Assembly: GCA_028871595.1 (NCBI GenBank)
Contig: JAGWMT010000042.1
Location: forward strand, 1 to 16,850
DNA from: Elusimicrobiota bacterium
GTDB lineage: Bacteria > Elusimicrobiota > Elusimicrobia > UBA1565 > UBA9628
Reading direction: 5' to 3'
Length of the DNA stretch: 16,850 bases
The position numbers and the translations under genes were made by a program. The notes under the pieces were generated by a model. It worked only from the letters and a program-made list of their open reading frames with translations, was not told where the DNA came from and did not search any database. Below, in pieces: positions 14,149 to 16,850 of the stretch (position 1 is its first letter; the number at the start of each line of letters is the position of its first letter).

Positions 14149-15255
14149 ATGACCGGCAAACGTTCCCTATACAGCCTTTTTCCCCCGCTTCTGTCCGGGT
14201 TTCTGTGCTTTCTTGCGCCCGCCCGGGCGGGCGCGGTGGCCGCCGCCGGGTCCACGTCGCTGAACTTCCTGGAGTTGGACGCCGGGGCGCGCGCGACGGC
14301 GCTGAGCGGTGCCTTCACGGGGCTGGCCAACAGCGTGGACGCGATCGCCTACAACCCCGCCGGACTGGCCGACCTGCCCCGCGCCGAGCTGACCTTCATG
14401 CACAACCAATATCTCCCCGGCGCGCGCCAGGAGTGGATGGCGTTCGCCCAGCCCACGGCGGACTTCGGCACGCTGGGCGTCTCGCTGAACACCTTGTCCG
14501 TCGATCCCTTCGCCTCCTACGACGCGAACGACAACCCGACCGGGCGCGTCTCCGCGTTGGACACCGCGCTGGGCGCGGCCTACGCGATCCGGCTGGGCTT
14601 CGGACTGTCGGTCGGCGCGGGGGGGCAGTTGATCCGCTCCCGCCTGGCCGGAAAGTCGGCGACCGGGGTGGCCTACGATTTCGGCGCGCACTTCAAACCC
14701 CTGCCGCTCATCGAGTTCGGCGCCGCCCTGCTCCACGTGGGCCCGCCCATCCGCTACTCCGGAGAGGACTCCCAGCTGCCGCGCACGTTGAAATTCGGCG
14801 TGGCGCTGCACCCGCTGTTCTGGCTGGACGATCTGCGCGTGGACCAGCGCTTCATCGACCATGTCAGCGTCCTGGTGGACGCCAGTCTGCCGGAGAACCA
14901 GTCGGTCCTGATCGCCTCGGGCCTGGAGTTCGCCTACGGGCCGCTGTACATCCGCGGCGGCGGGCGCAACGGCGGCTACGCCGGGCCGGGCTACACCGTG
15001 GGCGTGGGCCTGGCGCTCTCGCGTCTGGACAAGAACAAGCCCGAGCTGGACTTCGACTACGCGTTCGTGGACTCCGGCGACCTGGGGCAGGCCCAGCGCG
15101 CGTCGGTGACCCTGAAATTCGGCACGCGCCTCAAGCACCACAACGACAGCGCCCCCGGGTGGCATTGGCCCTGGACCAAGGATGGGGAGCCGCGGCGCAA
15201 AGAAGAAAAGGACCGGGAGCCGACGACGATTTACTTCTCCCCGAGCTCATTATGA
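14149..15255 (+). CDS. PorV/PorQ-family outer-membrane beta-barrel protein
   Basis: A 368-aa predicted outer-membrane protein. After a signal peptide (up to about residue 28, ending LAPARAGA) comes the family hallmark LELDAGARATALSGAFTGLA followed by SVDAIAYNPAGLAD. Then come alternating aromatic/glycine strands such as QLIRSRLAGKSATGVAYDFG and LYIRGGGRNGGYAGPGYTVGVGL. This matches the FadL-like PorV/PorQ proteins, which in Bacteroidetes sit at the type IX secretion outlet and attach cargo. The ATG at 14149 was chosen because it gives the signal peptide. An ATG 4 nt earlier is in a different frame, and the ribosome-binding site is weak. A charged C-terminal tail (KDGEPRRKEEKDREP) is unusual for a barrel end. 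It is followed by an ATGA overlap with the next gene. Confidence 0.88.
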   Translation: MTGKRSLYSLFPPLLSGFLCFLAPARAGAVAAAGSTSLNFLELDAGARATALSGAFTGLANSVDAIAYNPAGLADLPRAELTFMHNQYLPGARQEWMAFAQPTADFGTLGVSLNTLSVDPFASYDANDNPTGRVSALDTALGAAYAIRLGFGLSVGAGGQLIRSRLAGKSATGVAYDFGAHFKPLPLIEFGAALLHVGPPIRYSGEDSQLPRTLKFGVALHPLFWLDDLRVDQRFIDHVSVLVDASLPENQSVLIASGLEFAYGPLYIRGGGRNGGYAGPGYTVGVGLALSRLDKNKPELDFDYAFVDSGDLGQAQRASVTLKFGTRLKHHNDSAPGWHWPWTKDGEPRRKEEKDREPTTIYFSPSSL

Positions 15256-15812
15256 ACTTCTTCCACGAATTCGGCCGCGAGCTTCGCATCGCCGCGTTGG
15301 TCGCCGTCGCCGCCGCGGCGATGGCGGCGGCGCGCGCGGCGCGAGCGCAGACCTTGACCGGCGCGCTGCTGGAGATCACCACTCCGGATTTCACCTCCAG
15401 CGGCATCAGCACCGCGACCGGCGGCTCGATCATCTTGACCCAATCGGTCGGCGTCGGCGCGATCACCACCATGGGCGGCGGCGGCCTGGGGCTGACGCCC
15501 GGCGGCGTGGGCATCCCGCCGCTGTCGACCTCCGACTTCTCCTTCGTGCACGCCTTTCCCACGCCGTTCATGCCGTCCTTGGGCCACGACCGCATCACGT
15601 TCCGCGGTCTGCCCCCGAAGGTGACCATCAAGATCTACACCATCACGGGCCAGCTCGTGCAGACGTTGACGAAGAACGATCCGCTGACCGCGGACTTGGT
15701 CTGGCTCCCCGTGACCAACGCCAGCGGCCGGAACCTGGCCAGCGGCGTCTATTTCTACCAGGTGACCGGAGACACCGGACGGGCCTCCGGAAAGATCATG
15801 GTGATCCGATGA
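15252..15812 (+). CDS. Secreted protein with FlgD/type IX-like C-terminal domain
   Basis: A 186-aa protein whose ATG overlaps the PorV-like stop (ATGA). A signal peptide covers about residues 1-32 (LRIAALVAVAAAAMAAARA). A Gly/Thr/Ser-rich region follows (about 50-85). The C-terminal about 90 residues contain FPTPFMPSLGHDRITFRGLP, VTIKIYTITGQLVQTLTKND and a terminal GVYFYQVTGDTGRASGKIMV. This is the Ig-like fold shared by FlgD C-termini and type IX secretion C-terminal signals, where N-P-F, ItFxLP, vxIYdxxGxLV and GvYfyxl motifs occur in this order. The position next to a PorV-like gene supports surface export or anchoring, but no other type IX components are in the window. Confidence 0.85.
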   Translation: MNFFHEFGRELRIAALVAVAAAAMAAARAARAQTLTGALLEITTPDFTSSGISTATGGSIILTQSVGVGAITTMGGGGLGLTPGGVGIPPLSTSDFSFVHAFPTPFMPSLGHDRITFRGLPPKVTIKIYTITGQLVQTLTKNDPLTADLVWLPVTNASGRNLASGVYFYQVTGDTGRASGKIMVIR

Positions 15813-15823
15813 CACACGACGTC

Positions 15824-15829
15824 AAGGAG
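15824..15829 (+). promoter_or_regulatory. Ribosome-binding site of the INYQGRL surface protein
   Basis: AAGGAG lies 9 nt before the ATG at 15839. This favours 15839 over an in-frame ATG at 15809 that overlaps the previous stop and would put ten extra residues ahead of the signal peptide. Confidence 0.7.
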
Positions 15830-15838
15830 AAGCACCCT

Positions 15839-16850
15839 ATGAAGACCAACTCCCGCCGCGCCGCCTTCGCCCTGCTCCTGACGGCGTTGCTCGGCGTCCA
15901 GGCGCGCGCGGCGTCCTACCGCCCCGCCGCCGCCAGCTCCCCCGAAGGCACGGTGCCGAACTCGATCAACTACCAGGGACGCCTGGTGGACAACGGTTTT
16001 CCCGTCACCGGACTGCGCAACGTGTCGTTCCGGCTGTACAACTCGCTGACCGGAGGCACTTTGCTCTGGTCCAGCGGCTCCCAGACCGTCGCCGTCAGCC
16101 AGGGTCTGTTCGGCACCACGTTGGCGATCTCCACGCAAGCGCTTTCGGGTCCCTCCCAAAAATTCCTGGAGGTCCAGGTGGGAGCGCAGGTCCTCTCCCC
16201 GCGCGAGTTGCTGAACGCCGTGCCCTACGCGCTGATCGCCAAAAGCCTGGAGGAGAACCTGTCCATCTCGACGGTCAGCGTCGGCACCCAGCTGATCAGC
16301 TCCGGGACCTTGGCCGTCGCCTCCATCCAGGCGCTGAACGGCAGCAGCTACTTCTCCATCATCTCCCCGGTGCACATGAGCTCCGCCACGTTGATCATCG
16401 ACGGCAACGTCGCCACCGCTCTGACCACGGTGGGCAACGTCGGCATCGGCGTCACCGGAACGGCGCCGCAGGCCCAGCTCCAGGTGGCCAACCCGTCCGC
16501 CGGCCCCGCCTCCCCCGACTTGATCGTCGGCAACGGCGCCTCGGCCTCGGGCAACAACACCCAGGTCTCCATCTACCGCGGCAGCGCCCTGGGCGGGTAT
16601 ATCGGCATCGACTCCTACCGTTCCGGCGCGGGCGCGGCGCCGCTGATCCTCAACGCCGCCAACGGCGGCAGCGTGGGCATCGGCGTGACGTCCTTCCTGC
16701 CGGGCGCGCTTCTCGACGTGGACGGCACCGCCCAGTTCGGCTCCGTGGGCAGCAAGAGCGCGTTCTCCGCCGCCGGCGGGCTGACCTTGGCCAACAACGC
16801 GGGCCTGACGGTGAGCGGCGCGAACGTGTCGCTGTCCGGCGCCAACGGCA
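15839..16850 (+). CDS. Large INYQGRL-type surface protein, N-terminal part (cut by window edge)
   Basis: 337 codons are visible and the frame is still open at the right edge. A signal peptide (about residues 1-24, AFALLLTALLGVQARA) precedes SINYQGRLVDNGFPVTGLRN. The roughly 100-residue domain continues through VSFRLYNSLTGGTLLWSS and GLFGTTLAIS to SPRELLNAVPYALIAKSL. This domain begins many large secreted proteins in Elusimicrobiota and other deep-branching diderms. Behind it is a Gly/Ala/Ser/Val-rich beta region with the repeated NVGIGVT-like motif (also SVGIGVTSF), as in phage tail fibres and trimeric surface proteins. It is presumably displayed on the outer surface, and the upstream PorV-like and C-terminal-domain proteins could help with that. 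The full length, and whether it has an intramolecular chaperone, cannot be seen. Confidence 0.85.
   Translation, partial: MKTNSRRAAFALLLTALLGVQARAASYRPAAASSPEGTVPNSINYQGRLVDNGFPVTGLRNVSFRLYNSLTGGTLLWSSGSQTVAVSQGLFGTTLAISTQALSGPSQKFLEVQVGAQVLSPRELLNAVPYALIAKSLEENLSISTVSVGTQLISSGTLAVASIQALNGSSYFSIISPVHMSSATLIIDGNVATALTTVGNVGIGVTGTAPQAQLQVANPSAGPASPDLIVGNGASASGNNTQVSIYRGSALGGYIGIDSYRSGAGAAPLILNAANGGSVGIGVTSFLPGALLDVDGTAQFGSVGSKSAFSAAGGLTLANNAGLTVSGANVSLSGANG

Noticed and set aside
12534..14330. A 598-aa minus-strand open frame
   Set aside because: It is antisense to the adaptor gene and to glgC, which is certain from its motifs. The His/Val/Asp-rich translation is a shadow of that coding sequence.
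14070..15812. One long open frame covering both the PorV-like region and the small secreted protein
   Set aside because: The first 1.18 kb is an out-of-frame shadow of the PorV-like gene. Only the part from 15252 has a signal peptide and a recognisable domain.
15839..16850. A phage tail fibre, suggested by the NVGIGVT-type repeats
   Set aside because: The signal peptide, the INYQGRL domain and the absence of phage genes point to a bacterial surface protein.
1..16850. CRISPR arrays, insertion sequences and structural RNA genes
   Set aside because: I looked for regularly spaced direct repeats, transposase motifs with terminal repeats, and tRNA- or rRNA-like sequence and found none.

Overview
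This is a 16.85 kb, very GC-rich and densely coding bacterial window. All leftward genes lie between 1 and 8235 and all rightward genes between 8275 and the right edge, diverging from a 39-nt AT-rich gap. I see no tRNA, rRNA, insertion sequence, phage module or CRISPR array. An INYQGRL-type surface protein, a PorV/PorQ-type outer-membrane protein and a secreted protein with a type IX-like C-terminal domain, next to envelope genes and many unrecognised secreted proteins, suggest a diderm such as Elusimicrobiota. That placement is an inference from gene content, not a phylogenetic result.

Region 1 (1-4628, minus strand) is a complete-looking, TetR-controlled tripartite ABC exporter. It runs TetR regulator, TolC-type outer-membrane channel, HlyD-type adaptor, two separate ABC ATPases and the start of an ABC-2 permease. 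The layout resembles E. coli cecR-ybhGFSR, but the two ATPase halves are separate genes and the outer-membrane channel is built in. A strong sigma70-like promoter (TTGACA, 16 nt, TATAAT) lies just upstream of tetR, and a 28-bp imperfect palindrome over its -10 is a likely operator.

Region 2 (4640-8235, minus strand) holds a three-gene unit: a 420-aa protein of unknown function, an amidinotransferase/DDAH-superfamily enzyme with its catalytic residues intact, and a secreted 259-aa unknown. After these come a lysine-rich secreted protein with its own promoter and a possible 64-aa membrane protein.

Region 3 (8275-14039, plus strand) is a tight six-gene run with overlaps or gaps of 7 nt or less. 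In order these are a secreted protein with a FlgT-like N-terminal domain, a single-domain response regulator, an exported CbiX-like protein lacking both signature histidines, thyX, a minimal HlyD-like adaptor and glgC. A hairpin straddles the glgC stop codon.

Region 4 (14094-16850, plus strand) starts with a new promoter and encodes the PorV/PorQ-like protein, a small secreted protein with a FlgD/type IX-like C-terminal domain, and the start of a large INYQGRL surface protein. This looks like an outer-membrane export and surface-display cassette.

The most unusual points are three. The CbiX-like protein looks like an exported pseudo-chelatase. The paired ATPases have three substitutions that all fall in one composite ATP site. 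ThyX and GlgC are embedded in an envelope and signalling operon.
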